Of a stretch of 39,595 nucleotides of DNA, positions 1 through 8,274 are shown in pieces. Both the position numbers and the translations under genes were made by a program. Numbering within the stretch: position 1 is the first letter of the stretch; the number at the start of each line of letters is the position of its first letter. The notes beneath the pieces were generated by a model, which did not search any database, was not told where the DNA came from, and worked only from the letters and a program-made list of their open reading frames with translations. The DNA comes from JAEYFP01 sp964566545 (lineage in GTDB: Bacteria; Bacillota; Clostridia; Lachnospirales; Lachnospiraceae), in the NCBI GenBank assembly GCA_964566545.1, contig CAZMIX010000021.1, positions 1 through 39,595 on the forward strand, written 5' to 3'.

Positions 1-783
1 GATTCCATATTTATCCAACGCCGCCTTTGTTTCAAGACCGATGATCGATTGGTGTAAGAGCACTTGGGAAAGTACGCTGCCGAGCACATAACGGTAACCC
101 TCTGTGCTGACTGCCACCTCGACCGCCTCCGAAATCGCGCAGCCCAGGCTTCCCGTCGTTCCCGGATGAGCCGCGAGAATCTTTTTTCCCACCTCTGTCG
201 TCGTGGACGGCGACGGCGTTACGCTTGCGCCATAGGTGCGCATGACCTCACGCCTGAACGGCTTCTGCTCATAAGACACTTTTACCATATATACTTTACA
301 GTCCAGATCAAAATACGAACATGCCATAGAAAGCGCGGTACCCCACTGTCCTGCTCCGGTTTCCGTCGTAACACCCTTTAAGCCCTGCTGCTTTGCATAA
401 TAAGCCTGTGCGATCGCGGAATTCAGCTTATGGCTTCCGCTCGTATTATTACCTTCGAATTTATAATAGATTTTCGCCGGCGTCTGCAGCTTTTCTTCGA
501 GGCAATACGCCCTCACAAGCGGAGCGGGACGGTACATTTTATAAAACTTTTGGATTTCCTCCGGTATCTCGATATAAGCATCCGTATCATTAAGTTCCTG
601 CTTGGCAAGCTCCGTACAGAATACGCCGCTCAGCTCCTCTAACGTCATCGGCTGCAGTGTTCCCGGATTCAACAGCGGCGCCGGTTTATTCATCATATCG
701 GCACGCACATTATACCACTTCGACGGCATTTCATTTTCTTCCAAGTAGATTTTGTAGGGAATTTCTTTCTCTTTCATCATCAT
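1..783 (-). CDS. trpB: Tryptophan synthase beta-like protein, TrpB2 type (3' end outside window)
   Basis: Only the first 261 codons are inside the window; the reading frame is still open at base 1. The translation carries a RPAPLVRAY segment, the PLP-lysine motif GSHKLNS, and TETGAGQWGTALS, in the order and spacing of the TrpB2 (long, often trpA-unlinked) branch of tryptophan synthase beta chains. The known reaction of the family is PLP-dependent condensation of indole with serine in the cytoplasm. Three ATG codons in a row (783, 780, 777) follow AGGAG, so the exact start is uncertain; the outermost is used here. The gene is preceded by a T-box leader with a TGG specifier, which supports a tryptophan-related role. 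Whether it works with TrpA or as a stand-alone salvage enzyme cannot be told here. Confidence 0.92.
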   Translation of the reverse strand, partial: MMMKEKEIPYKIYLEENEMPSKWYNVRADMMNKPAPLLNPGTLQPMTLEELSGVFCTELAKQELNDTDAYIEIPEEIQKFYKMYRPAPLVRAYCLEEKLQTPAKIYYKFEGNNTSGSHKLNSAIAQAYYAKQQGLKGVTTETGAGQWGTALSMACSYFDLDCKVYMVKVSYEQKPFRREVMRTYGASVTPSPSTTTEVGKKILAAHPGTTGSLGCAISEAVEVAVSTEGYRYVLGSVLSQVLLHQSIIGLETKAALDKYGI

Positions 784-838
784 TTTCTCCTTTTCTCTCA
801 TAGGGAATTCCTATGGCTGCTTTCGGGATCGGGCCAAA

Positions 839-917
839 AACAAAAGTGTGCTTCACCAACTCCAGCGACCAGATACTCTGGCAGCACAGCTTTTGTTCCG
901 CGCGCGTAGCTGCGCAT
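839..917 (+). repeat. Dispersed 79-bp palindromic repeat, copy A
   Basis: This is one of three near full-length copies of the same element (others at 24574-24651 and 27950-28028). It begins AACAAAAGTGTGCTTC and ends GTAGCTGCGCAT. Outer arms AACAAAAG and CTTTTGTT, with inner arms TGTGCT and AGCACA, can fold bases 1-59 into a long hairpin, followed by a GCGC-rich 20-base tail. By eye, 67 of 79 positions match the 27950-28028 copy without gaps. This copy lies between the T-box terminator and the trpB start, so it is transcribed as part of the trpB 5' untranslated region. Confidence 0.85.
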
Positions 918-961
918 AAAAAAAGCTCTTATCCCAACAATTATTATTGCAGGGACAAGAG
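918..961 (-). terminator. T-box intrinsic terminator
   Basis: On the minus strand CTCTTGTCCC (961-952) pairs over ten positions, including one G-T pair, with GGGATAAGAG (935-926), followed by CTTTTTTT ending at 918. It is placed just after the T-box sequence, as in the off state of T-box riboswitches. Confidence 0.85.
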
Positions 962-1348
962 TTATTCCATCCAAAAAAATAAAACTCCTGCGGTGCCACC
1001 CGGCTTGACGCTATGCGTCCTCTCATGCATACTACCGCTATTATCCGGTCTTCCCTGACAAACAACTGTGACAAAAGCAAAAATACTATCTTAGTTCACA
1101 CCCGCAATTCCGGCATCGGCGACCAAATCCTAACATGGAACAATATGCGTTAGTTATTAACGGAGTGTCTCTCCGGCTCCCCTACCCACGTTTGTTACGC
1201 CTGGCTCATAGTATGCAGAACCGATGCAAAAAACAAGTTCGGATCGCCCTCAGAAGCCCATTCATCCCTGTCTCGCCCGCCGCAATCTCATCACCTGCGG
1301 CTCTCTGTGCAGAAAGTTTCAAGGACTACTTCCTCTTCCTCAACGGTT
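962..1348 (-). promoter_or_regulatory. T-box riboswitch leader, probably tRNA-Trp
   Basis: Read on the minus strand, the leader holds the conserved T-box GGGTGGCACCGC (1001-990), whose bases pair with the uncharged tRNA acceptor end. Further upstream are the Stem I landmarks GAGGAAGTAGT and AGAGAGCCGCAGGTGATGAG, and the specifier region GAATGGGCTTCTGAG with TGG at 1260-1258. A Trp codon in the specifier agrees with the downstream TrpB-like gene. Uncharged tRNA-Trp would stabilise the antiterminator and allow read-through. T-box class is certain from the motifs; the amino-acid assignment rests on the position of TGG and on the gene. Confidence 0.9.
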
Positions 1349-1354
1349 TTCTTA

Positions 1355-1383
1355 AAGGTAACACAGCCCTATTTTCTTGTCAA
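1355..1383 (-). promoter_or_regulatory. Sigma-A-type promoter of the T-box/trpB transcript
   Basis: Minus-strand TTGACA (1383-1378), a 17-base spacer and TACCTT (1360-1355). The expected start, near 1348, is just upstream of the T-box Stem I. Confidence 0.75.
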
Positions 1384-1427
1384 CCGCTTTTTACGTTTTT
1401 ATTTGACTTTCACTTGATATTAATTTT

Positions 1428-1456
1428 TAGTATTATTCTTACAATTATGATATAAT
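1428..1456 (+). promoter_or_regulatory. Possible housekeeping promoter upstream of the sigma factor gene
   Basis: A perfect TATAAT at 1451-1456 has only a poor -35 match (TAGTAT at 1428-1433, 17-base spacer). It could give basal transcription of the sigma operon. Confidence 0.35.
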
Positions 1457-1495
1457 GTCGAAAGAAATAATATTGCGCCAAAATGCGCATCCGGT

Positions 1496-1518
1496 CATGA
1501 ATTATTTTATAATTCATG
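1496..1518. repeat. Perfect 10-bp inverted repeat in sigma leader
   Basis: CATGAATTAT, three T residues, ATAATTCATG. It lies between the possible housekeeping promoter and the ECF-like element. There is no T-run directly after it, so a terminator is unlikely; it may be an operator or an RNA hairpin. Confidence 0.6.
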
Positions 1519-1527
1519 GCTTACGAT

Positions 1528-1561
1528 CCATAAAAACACCCCCTTTGTTTCGTATCTATAA
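1528..1561 (+). promoter_or_regulatory. Putative ECF-sigma promoter, copy 1 (sigma operon)
   Basis: CCATAAAAAC, 13 bases, CGTATCTATAA. The same element with identical spacing, CCATAAGAAC-13-CGTATCTATAA, precedes the VWA gene at 2813-2846. An AAC-containing -35 and CGTATCTA -10 resemble promoters read by ECF sigma factors, so this is most simply the autoregulated promoter of the sigma gene starting at 1604. Inference from the matched pair; no transcript data. Confidence 0.55.
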
Positions 1562-1603
1562 GGAAGAGAGGAGGGTGATTTACGGAACAAGGGGGAAAAG
1601 GAC

Positions 1604-2128
1604 ATGACCGAGGAACAATTTATCCGCGCCATGAAGCTGATTGTTCACAAGGAGAAGGCAGGACTTAAGGAAATTTACGAGGCATACCTGGGTTTTATTT
1701 ACCATATTATTTTGGATGTCGTAAAAAACAAAGAAAACGCCGAGGATCTTACGAGTGAATTTTTTATTAAGCTTTGGGAAAAAGCGGATCACTATTCACC
1801 GGGCAAAGGCCACAGAGCCTATCTTGCTACGATTGCAAGAAATATGGCAATCGACCATCTTAGAAAGTATAAAAAAGAAGAGCTGACCGACGCGGCTGAA
1901 CATCTTTCAGAGGAAACTGTTACTCCGGAGGACGAAGTGATGGTAACACTATCCGTGAACGAGGCACTCGATCAGCTAAAGCCTGTATACCGGCAAATCA
2001 TCAGCCTGAAAGTATTAGGAGAACTAACCTTTAAAGAAATATCAAAAATCATGGACATGCCGATGGGTACGGTGACGTGGAATTATCAGGAAGCAATCAA
2101 ACAGTTAAGGAGGTACGGATATGAATAA
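1604..2128 (+). CDS. RNA polymerase sigma-70 family factor, ECF-like
   Basis: A 174-residue protein of ECF sigma size. Region 2 is around residues 25-65 (YHIILDVVKNKENAEDLTSE and the following FFIKLWEK). Region 4 is around residues 120-170, with LDQLKPVYRQIISLKVLGEL followed by TFKEISKIMDMPMGTVTWN, a typical helix-turn-helix. There is no long region 1 or 3. The stop codon lies inside the next gene (8-base overlap), implying translational coupling with the membrane protein, the usual sigma/anti-sigma arrangement. The element at 1528-1561 suggests positive autoregulation. The signal sensed is unknown; the downstream surface VWA lipoprotein suggests envelope stress or surface remodelling. Confidence 0.92.
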   Translation: MTEEQFIRAMKLIVHKEKAGLKEIYEAYLGFIYHIILDVVKNKENAEDLTSEFFIKLWEKADHYSPGKGHRAYLATIARNMAIDHLRKYKKEELTDAAEHLSEETVTPEDEVMVTLSVNEALDQLKPVYRQIISLKVLGELTFKEISKIMDMPMGTVTWNYQEAIKQLRRYGYE

Positions 2129-2795
2129 AAGTTTTGAATATGAATATAAAGAATTTGCCGCAAAAGATACTCCCGACCTCTGGAGCCGCATTGAGTCCGG
2201 TATCGATTCCGATATGTCTGCATTAGAAAACACGGCAGCAGCTCCCGGAAAGGTGATTCCGTTTTATAAAAAATATGGAGGACTTCTGGCTGCCTGCTTC
2301 TGCATCTTTATTCTGGTTCCCTCCGTTATAATCAGCATTCGCATTAGACATGATACCTCATATTCTGAAAAAGCGCTGGATACGGGCATTGAGCAAAATG
2401 CTTCCGAATCACTCTATGAAGAGGCGCCTGCCGCAGAAGCTGAGGAATCTCTCTCCGAGGAAGCTCCCGCAGAGGCATCTGCCGCAGAAGCTGAGGAGGA
2501 TTTCGCAGAAGCACCTGCTGAAAAAGAGGACGCGGCAGATCTTCTCTCACTTGCAGACGGAACTGCACTGCGCAATTTACACTTAACAATAGAAAAAATT
2601 GGCACCGGCATCTATACCGCATCTGTGCTGGATGATCCAAACGGGTATTTTGAGGCAGGTGACCTCATAAGCTTTACGAAGGATTCTTATCTCGAATCGG
2701 ATTTCGAACTCGGATGCAGCTATACGGTGACGCTGAATTACTATGCAGATGAGGTCATTTCGTTGGAGGCCATTCGGGCAGAAAAAAATAAATAA
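2121..2795 (+). CDS. Single-pass membrane protein, likely anti-sigma factor
   Basis: 224 residues: a cytoplasmic N-terminal stretch with DTPDLWSRIESGI near residues 16-28 (a short motif common in clostridial proteins encoded next to ECF sigma genes), a membrane segment at about 53-73, an acidic Ala/Glu-rich low-complexity linker at about 90-140 with repeated EEAPAE-like units, and a small C-terminal extracellular domain (about 145-220). It lacks a recognisable zinc-binding anti-sigma HxxxCxxC motif. The 8-base overlap with the sigma gene and the topology make an anti-sigma role the best guess. The imperfect repeats in the linker could be prone to length change. The extracytoplasmic domain was not recognised. 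Confidence 0.7.
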   Translation: MNKSFEYEYKEFAAKDTPDLWSRIESGIDSDMSALENTAAAPGKVIPFYKKYGGLLAACFCIFILVPSVIISIRIRHDTSYSEKALDTGIEQNASESLYEEAPAAEAEESLSEEAPAEASAAEAEEDFAEAPAEKEDAADLLSLADGTALRNLHLTIEKIGTGIYTASVLDDPNGYFEAGDLISFTKDSYLESDFELGCSYTVTLNYYADEVISLEAIRAEKNK

Positions 2796-2812
2796 AAAAT
2801 TTTTAAATATTT

Positions 2813-2846
2813 CCATAAGAACCCTTCTTCGAAAACGTATCTATAA
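2813..2846 (+). promoter_or_regulatory. Putative ECF-sigma promoter, copy 2 (VWA lipoprotein)
   Basis: CCATAAGAAC, 13 bases, CGTATCTATAA, identical in geometry to the element at 1528-1561; the 11-base downstream block is identical and the 10-base upstream block differs at one position. It sits 46 bases before the VWA gene start, giving that gene its own promoter under the same sigma factor. Confidence 0.55.
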
Positions 2847-2891
2847 TAGACGGGTGAAAAGCCTACAATTTTACTAACAGGAGGATTTATT

Positions 2892-4622
2892 ATGAAAAAA
2901 AGACAATTGCTTCCCTTACTTTTATCAATGGCATTATTAGCAGGATCGGTTACCGGATGTGGTAGTATGATCAGGGTGGATAATGAAGAAACTGCAAGCG
3001 GAGGAAGGGAAAATTCGGCCGCTGCCGAAGAAGATTTGATGACTAGCGATAGCAGCTGGGAGGCAGCACCCTCCGAGGATGATGGATACAATATATATGG
3101 GGCTGCAGAGGAAGCGGAGGCTTATATCTCCGAGGACGAAAGCTATCTGGAAAGTGCCTACGATTATGACAATCAGACCGGCTACGAAGAAAACACGGAG
3201 GAATACGGCAAAATCATCGAGCAAAGCTTTAAGGATGTCCTAAAACAACCTCTTTCCACATTTGCTGCCGATGTTGATACCGCTTCTTACAGCAACATGC
3301 GGCGGTTGATTCAGGAAGGCTATCGTATAGATGATTTTCCGGAGGGCTCTATCCGCATCGAAGAACTGCTGAACTATTTTACATATGATTATCAAGGACC
3401 AAAGGGCGGCGAACCATTCGGCGTAAACACGGCAATCAGCCCATGTCCGTGGAACAGTGACTCGCAACTTATGATGATCGGCCTGCAGACACAAGGTATT
3501 GATTTTTCAGATGCCCCCGCCTCCAATCTCGTATTTTTGATCGATGTTTCCGGCTCAATGTATGATTCGGATAAACTTCCGCTGCTTCAGAAGGCCTTCT
3601 GCATGCTTGCTGAAAACCTCTCCGAAAAAGATCGTGTTTCCATCGTTACCTATGCGGGAAGTGACGAGATCATCATAGAGGGTGTCCGTGGAGACAAAAC
3701 AAAGGTTATCACAAAAGCGATCGAAAGCCTGGAGGCAGGGGGCAGTACGAACGGCAGCGATGGAATCATAACTGCATACGAGCTTGCAGAGGATTATTTT
3801 ATCAAGGGGGGAAATAACCGGATCATTCTTGCTACTGACGGAGATTTAAACGTTGGTCTGACAACAGAAGACGAATTGGAGGAATTAATTACGGAGAAAA
3901 AAGAATCCGGCGTCTTCCTTTCCGTATTAGGCTTTGGTGCAGGAAATATTAAGGATAATAACATGGAAATTCTCGCCGATAAGGGGAATGGAAATTATTC
4001 CTATATCGATTCGATAAAAGAGGCTCGTAAGGTACTTGTGGATGAGCTTGGCGCCAACCTCTTGACGATTTGCAAGGATGTCAAGCTCCAGATCGAATTT
4101 AATCCTGCAATTGTAGAAAGCTACCGTCTGATCGGATATAACAACCGGGTTATGGATCGCAAGGATTTTGACGACGATACGAAGGACGGCGGGGAAATCG
4201 GTGCAGGACACAGCGTCACGGCTCTTTATGAAATTATTTTAAAAGATTCCATTACCGAGCTTGCCGAGGACGAAATTAAGAATTTGAAATATTCGGGATC
4301 CTTTCAAGAGGAGCTTTCTAAGCAGGGCTACGCTTCCATGGATCCGGATAACGAATGGCTGACAATCAATATCCGCTTTAAGAAGCCGGCGGCAGATACG
4401 AGCAGTCTTTTGACCTATCCGGTCACAGCCGAGAGCTTTACGCTGGATCCAAATGACGATTACCTGTTTGCTGCTTCTGTCGCAGAATTCGGCCTAATTG
4501 CCTCCGACAGCGCGTATCAGCAAGACTCGAGCTTAGAGCATGTCGTAAAAACACTGAAAAATCTTGATTTAAATGATGAATATAAAGAAGAATTTTATGA
4601 ACTCGTGCGGGATCTAAGATAA
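2892..4622 (+). CDS. VWA-domain surface lipoprotein (YfbK-like)
   Basis: 576 residues. The N-terminus is a lipoprotein signal peptide with lipobox AGSVTGC (Cys about residue 23), then an acidic low-complexity region to about residue 100. A conserved N-terminal domain (TFAADVDTASYSNMRRLI and following) is followed by a von Willebrand A domain starting near residue 210 with the MIDAS motif DVSGSM and later ATDGDLNVGL. The C-terminal part (about 400-576) matches the domain that follows VWA in E. coli YfbK. AGGAGG precedes the ATG. The product should be anchored on the outer face of the membrane and bind a divalent metal and a protein ligand. Its own ECF-like promoter and position after sigma/anti-sigma genes suggest it is a main output of that system. 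The ligand is unknown. Confidence 0.88.
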   Translation: MKKRQLLPLLLSMALLAGSVTGCGSMIRVDNEETASGGRENSAAAEEDLMTSDSSWEAAPSEDDGYNIYGAAEEAEAYISEDESYLESAYDYDNQTGYEENTEEYGKIIEQSFKDVLKQPLSTFAADVDTASYSNMRRLIQEGYRIDDFPEGSIRIEELLNYFTYDYQGPKGGEPFGVNTAISPCPWNSDSQLMMIGLQTQGIDFSDAPASNLVFLIDVSGSMYDSDKLPLLQKAFCMLAENLSEKDRVSIVTYAGSDEIIIEGVRGDKTKVITKAIESLEAGGSTNGSDGIITAYELAEDYFIKGGNNRIILATDGDLNVGLTTEDELEELITEKKESGVFLSVLGFGAGNIKDNNMEILADKGNGNYSYIDSIKEARKVLVDELGANLLTICKDVKLQIEFNPAIVESYRLIGYNNRVMDRKDFDDDTKDGGEIGAGHSVTALYEIILKDSITELAEDEIKNLKYSGSFQEELSKQGYASMDPDNEWLTINIRFKKPAADTSSLLTYPVTAESFTLDPNDDYLFAASVAEFGLIASDSAYQQDSSLEHVVKTLKNLDLNDEYKEEFYELVRDLR

Positions 4623-4640
4623 ACGATCCCTTTACAAAAA

Positions 4641-4674
4641 GGGCAGCTCTCATTTTATCAGTCGGGAGCTGCCC
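4641..4674. terminator. Bidirectional terminator between VWA gene and hydA
   Basis: GGGCAGCTCTC (4641-4651) pairs with GGGAGCTGCCC (4664-4674). TATCTTTT follows on plus and CCCTTTTTG on minus, so it can serve both convergent transcripts. Confidence 0.85.
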
Positions 4675-4680
4675 TATCTT

Positions 4681-6366
4681 TTATAAATTCCTATGAAGCA
4701 GCTGATGCTCTCGGCCGCAGATGACCTCCTCGTAAGTCTGCTTCAGGATAGGATTCTCGCTTGTGAATCGAATATGAGATTCCTTATCCACGCGGTAAAT
4801 ACCATCCGTGCGATCCTTTTTCGTGCGAGCTCCTCTGGAAATCGGCTGTCCGCCGCCAAGAATACAGCCTCTTCTGCATGCCATGACCTCAACGAAATCA
4901 TAATGCGCTTCACCGGCTTTTATTTTATCCAAAAGCTGTCCGGCATTTGCAAGACCGTGGACAACAGCAATTTTTATCTCTCGTTCCCCGACTTTTGCTA
5001 CGGCCTCCTTCAGGCCTTCCTTTCCGCGAATGCCGCTGAAGCTGATCGCATCCAGCGTCGTATGATTTGTGTCCTTTGCAACGTTTCGAAGTACGGCTTC
5101 CGTCACACCGCCTGTTACGCCGAAGATCGAAGCACCTCCCGAAGCCATGCCAAACGGCATATCCGGCGCCTCCCCCTCCAACTCACCAAATTTAAGGCCG
5201 ACCTGACGAATCATGCGGATAATTTCCACCGTAGTCAGCACAATATCCGTATCCTGCCTGCCGTCCGTCTGATTGTCCGGTCGCAGAATCTCCGCTTTCT
5301 TTGCCGTACAGGGCATAATCGATACAACATAAGTCATCTTCCCCTCTTTAGCATCCTTTTCTTTAAAATATTCCTTCACGACTGCGGAGAACATCCCCTG
5401 CGGAGAACGGCACGTCGAAACATTCTCTGCAAATTCGGGATATTTTGTTTCGCAATACTTTACCCAGCCCGGGCAGCAGGATGTGAAGAGCGGCAGCTTC
5501 TCATTTTTTCCGAGACGCTCGGCAAACTCCTTGGATTCCTCCACAACTGTCAGATCGGCACCAAAATTGGTGTCAAACACATAATCAAAGCCCATCATGC
5601 GCAGTGCCGTTACAAGCTTGCCCATGCTGTTCTCTCCCTTTGGGAGTCCGAAACGCTCCCCTACCGCAACGCGAACCGACGGCGCAATCTGTGCGACCAC
5701 ACGGACACTCGGGTCATTAATCGCATCCCAGACGCCCGTAACATTCGTCCTGATGGAAATTGCCGCAGTCGGACAGACAACGCGGCATTGCCCGCAGCCG
5801 ACGCAGTTTGTCTCAGCGAGCGGCTTGTCAAAAGCCGGCATAACCTGCATCTTCGAACCGCGGTACGAAAAATCAAGCGCGCCTACATTTTGTATTTCCG
5901 AGCATGTGCGCACACAATCACCGCAGAGAATGCATTTATTAGGATCTCGTACAATACACGGAGAGCTCATATCAAGTGGCAGTCTCTTTTTATTGTTCTC
6001 AAAGCGAACCTCCCGCACGCCGACACGATAAGCGAGACTTTGCAGCTCGCACATGCCATTTTTCGTACAGGTCGTACAATCGCGACAGTGTGCGGAAAGC
6101 AGCAGCTCTATGATCAGCTTTCTGTACTGCTGTAATTTTTTTGTATTTGTCTGAATGACCATACCCGGACGCGGTTGTTCGGAACAGGAGGCGAAAATCC
6201 TGCCCCTGTCATCCTCCACCACGCACATTCTGCAGGCTCCGTAAATGGACAGCTCCGAATGATAACAGAATGTAGGCAGATCAATTCCCGCTTTTCTGAT
6301 AACGGAAAGGATATTCTTTTCTCCCTCGATCGGTACCAGACGGGAGTCTATCGTCATATAATCCAT
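4681..6366 (-). CDS. hydA: [FeFe]-hydrogenase catalytic subunit HydA
   Basis: 561 residues. Order of domains: [2Fe-2S] ferredoxin (CYHSELSIYGACRMC near residues 34-48), His-Cys3 [4Fe-4S] site (HCRDCTTCTKNGMC, about 93-106), two [4Fe-4S] clusters (CILCGDCVRTC and CVGCGQCRVVC), then the H-cluster domain with all three signatures: TSCCPGW, MPCTAKKAE and ACRRGCILGGGQP. All H-cluster cysteines are present. It catalyses reversible H2 formation in the cytoplasm. With the NuoF-like and NuoE-like genes upstream it makes the trimeric HydABC type, which in related anaerobes couples NADH and reduced ferredoxin to H2 (electron-confurcating). Bifurcation itself cannot be read from sequence by eye. The start follows GGAGG with an 8-base gap. 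Confidence 0.97.
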   Translation of the reverse strand: MDYMTIDSRLVPIEGEKNILSVIRKAGIDLPTFCYHSELSIYGACRMCVVEDDRGRIFASCSEQPRPGMVIQTNTKKLQQYRKLIIELLLSAHCRDCTTCTKNGMCELQSLAYRVGVREVRFENNKKRLPLDMSSPCIVRDPNKCILCGDCVRTCSEIQNVGALDFSYRGSKMQVMPAFDKPLAETNCVGCGQCRVVCPTAAISIRTNVTGVWDAINDPSVRVVAQIAPSVRVAVGERFGLPKGENSMGKLVTALRMMGFDYVFDTNFGADLTVVEESKEFAERLGKNEKLPLFTSCCPGWVKYCETKYPEFAENVSTCRSPQGMFSAVVKEYFKEKDAKEGKMTYVVSIMPCTAKKAEILRPDNQTDGRQDTDIVLTTVEIIRMIRQVGLKFGELEGEAPDMPFGMASGGASIFGVTGGVTEAVLRNVAKDTNHTTLDAISFSGIRGKEGLKEAVAKVGEREIKIAVVHGLANAGQLLDKIKAGEAHYDFVEVMACRRGCILGGGQPISRGARTKKDRTDGIYRVDKESHIRFTSENPILKQTYEEVICGREHQLLHRNL

Positions 6367-6378
6367 CTTACTGTCCTC

Positions 6379-8274
6379 CTAACTTACTGTTGCGATCGCC
6401 TGGAAGGGGCAAGCCGCCTCACAGGCACCACACTTGATGCATTTATCCTGATCAATCGTATACGGACTTTTCAGCACGCCGCTGATCGCCTCGACCGGAC
6501 AGTTTCTCGCGCACTTCGAACAGCCCTTGCAGAGCTCAGGGGTAATCACGTAGCGCCGCAGCGCCTGACATGTACCGGTTCTGCACTTCTTTTGAAGTAC
6601 ATGCTCCTCATATTCTTCACGGAATACGCGCAATGTGCTCAAAACAGGCAGTGCTGCGCTCTTACCAAGTCCACAGAGTGCCGTGTCGGTGATCGCCCTG
6701 CCAAGCTCCTCAAGCATATCAAGCTGCTCCATCGTGCCTTTACCGGACACGATATTCTCAAGTATCTCCAGCATACGTTTTGTGCCTTCCCTGCATGGAA
6801 CGCATTTGCCGCAGCTTTCATTCTGTGTGAAATTCATAAAAAAGCGAGCAACCTCAACCATACAAGTATCCTCGTCCATGATGACGAGTCCGCCGGAGCC
6901 GATCATCGCACCTTTTTTCTTCAAAGAATCAAAGTCGAGCGGCACGTCCATATCCGCGCTGACAAGACAGCCGCCGGACGGCCCGCCAATCTGTACGGCT
7001 TTAAACTGTTTGCCGTTTTTAATGCCGCCGCCGATTTCATATACAATCTCCCCGATCGTCGTGCCCATCGGCACCTCGATCAACCCTGTATTATTGATAC
7101 TTCCGGTCACAGCAAAAGCCTTTGTTCCGGGGCTTGTCTGCGTGCCAATCGTATGATACCATTTTGCACCTTTCCTGATAATTAACGGCACATTGGCGTA
7201 GGTCTCGACATTGTTGAGAACGGTCGGCTTTCCGAAAAGACCCTGTTCTACCGTGCGCGGCGGTTTTGTGCGGGGCATGCCGCGCTCCCCTTCGATGGAA
7301 GCCGTAAGCGCGCTTCCCTCGCCGCATACGAATGCGCCGGCACCACGGTTAATGCGGAGCCTAAAGCTATAGCCGGAACCCAGTATATTTTCACCGAGCA
7401 GACCACATTCCTCTGCCTGCCTGATTGCAAGCCGCAAACGGGAAATCGCAAGCGGATACTCCGCGCGCACATAAATATAGCCCTCCTGCGCACCGACCGC
7501 GTAACCCGCAATGATCATGCCTTCAATCATCTTGTGCGGGTCGCCCTCCATGATGCTTCTGTCCATGAAGGCACCCGGATCGCCCTCGTCGCCGTTGCAG
7601 ACAACATAACGAATCTTCTCCTTCTGTCTGGCAACCTGCTTCCATTTATACCCGGTCTGGAAACCTCCGCCTCCGCGTCCGCGCAAATCGGATTCCAATA
7701 TGACATCGATGACCTCCTGCGGCTTCATCTCAAATAACACCTTACTCAGTGCCTCATAGCCGTCAAACGCGATCGCCTCTTTGATGTGCTCCGCATCGAT
7801 ATGCCCGCAGTTTTTTAGGACTTGACGTGTCTGCTTCGCATAAAACGGAATATCCTCCTGCGCCTCATACTTGATGCCATCCATCTCATAAAGCAGGCGT
7901 TCCACAGGCTTTCCGCCAAGCACAGACGTCTGATAAATTTCTTCGCAGTCCTCTTCCTTAACTTTTATGTATAAATAATTATATGGCTCAATCCTGACAA
8001 GCGGACCCATTTCACAAAAACCATGGCAGCCGCTTTTCTTAACTCCAATCTCTCCCTCAGAATCATGGGCGTGAGCGATTTCCTCTCCGAATTCCACCGC
8101 AGCATTTTCGCAGTTTCCGATCAGCACGCACATTTTTTTATAAATGTTCAAGGATCCTCCTGCAAGACAGCCTGTTCCGGCACAAATGAGAATCCTGCAT
8201 TTCTGAGAGTGAACCTCCTCAAGTGCTTCCGCTCGTATTGCCTCTAAATCTTCCCTGCTCATAAGCTTTCTCAT
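6379..8274 (-). CDS. hydB: HydB, NADH-binding NuoF-like hydrogenase subunit
   Basis: 631 residues. The N-terminal thioredoxin-like [2Fe-2S] domain (about 25-120) has CAGTGC and CHGFC. The NuoF core follows with GRGGGGFQTGYKW (FMN/NADH site near 200), GEGSALTASIEGERG, and the [4Fe-4S] motif SCGKCVPCREGT near 480. The C-terminus carries two ferredoxin-type clusters (CKGCSKCARNC and CIKCGACEAAC). This three-part build is characteristic of HydB of soluble trimeric hydrogenases rather than of respiratory complex I. It should oxidise NADH and pass electrons to HydA. The stop is 12 bases before the hydA start, and the start overlaps the hydC stop by 4 bases (ATGA), so the three genes form one operon. 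Confidence 0.95.
   Translation of the reverse strand: MRKLMSREDLEAIRAEALEEVHSQKCRILICAGTGCLAGGSLNIYKKMCVLIGNCENAAVEFGEEIAHAHDSEGEIGVKKSGCHGFCEMGPLVRIEPYNYLYIKVKEEDCEEIYQTSVLGGKPVERLLYEMDGIKYEAQEDIPFYAKQTRQVLKNCGHIDAEHIKEAIAFDGYEALSKVLFEMKPQEVIDVILESDLRGRGGGGFQTGYKWKQVARQKEKIRYVVCNGDEGDPGAFMDRSIMEGDPHKMIEGMIIAGYAVGAQEGYIYVRAEYPLAISRLRLAIRQAEECGLLGENILGSGYSFRLRINRGAGAFVCGEGSALTASIEGERGMPRTKPPRTVEQGLFGKPTVLNNVETYANVPLIIRKGAKWYHTIGTQTSPGTKAFAVTGSINNTGLIEVPMGTTIGEIVYEIGGGIKNGKQFKAVQIGGPSGGCLVSADMDVPLDFDSLKKKGAMIGSGGLVIMDEDTCMVEVARFFMNFTQNESCGKCVPCREGTKRMLEILENIVSGKGTMEQLDMLEELGRAITDTALCGLGKSAALPVLSTLRVFREEYEEHVLQKKCRTGTCQALRRYVITPELCKGCSKCARNCPVEAISGVLKSPYTIDQDKCIKCGACEAACPFQAIATVS

Noticed and set aside
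4693..6135. Long plus-strand open frames opposite hydA and hydB
   Set aside because: They are antisense to genes with complete cofactor motifs and show no recognisable domains.
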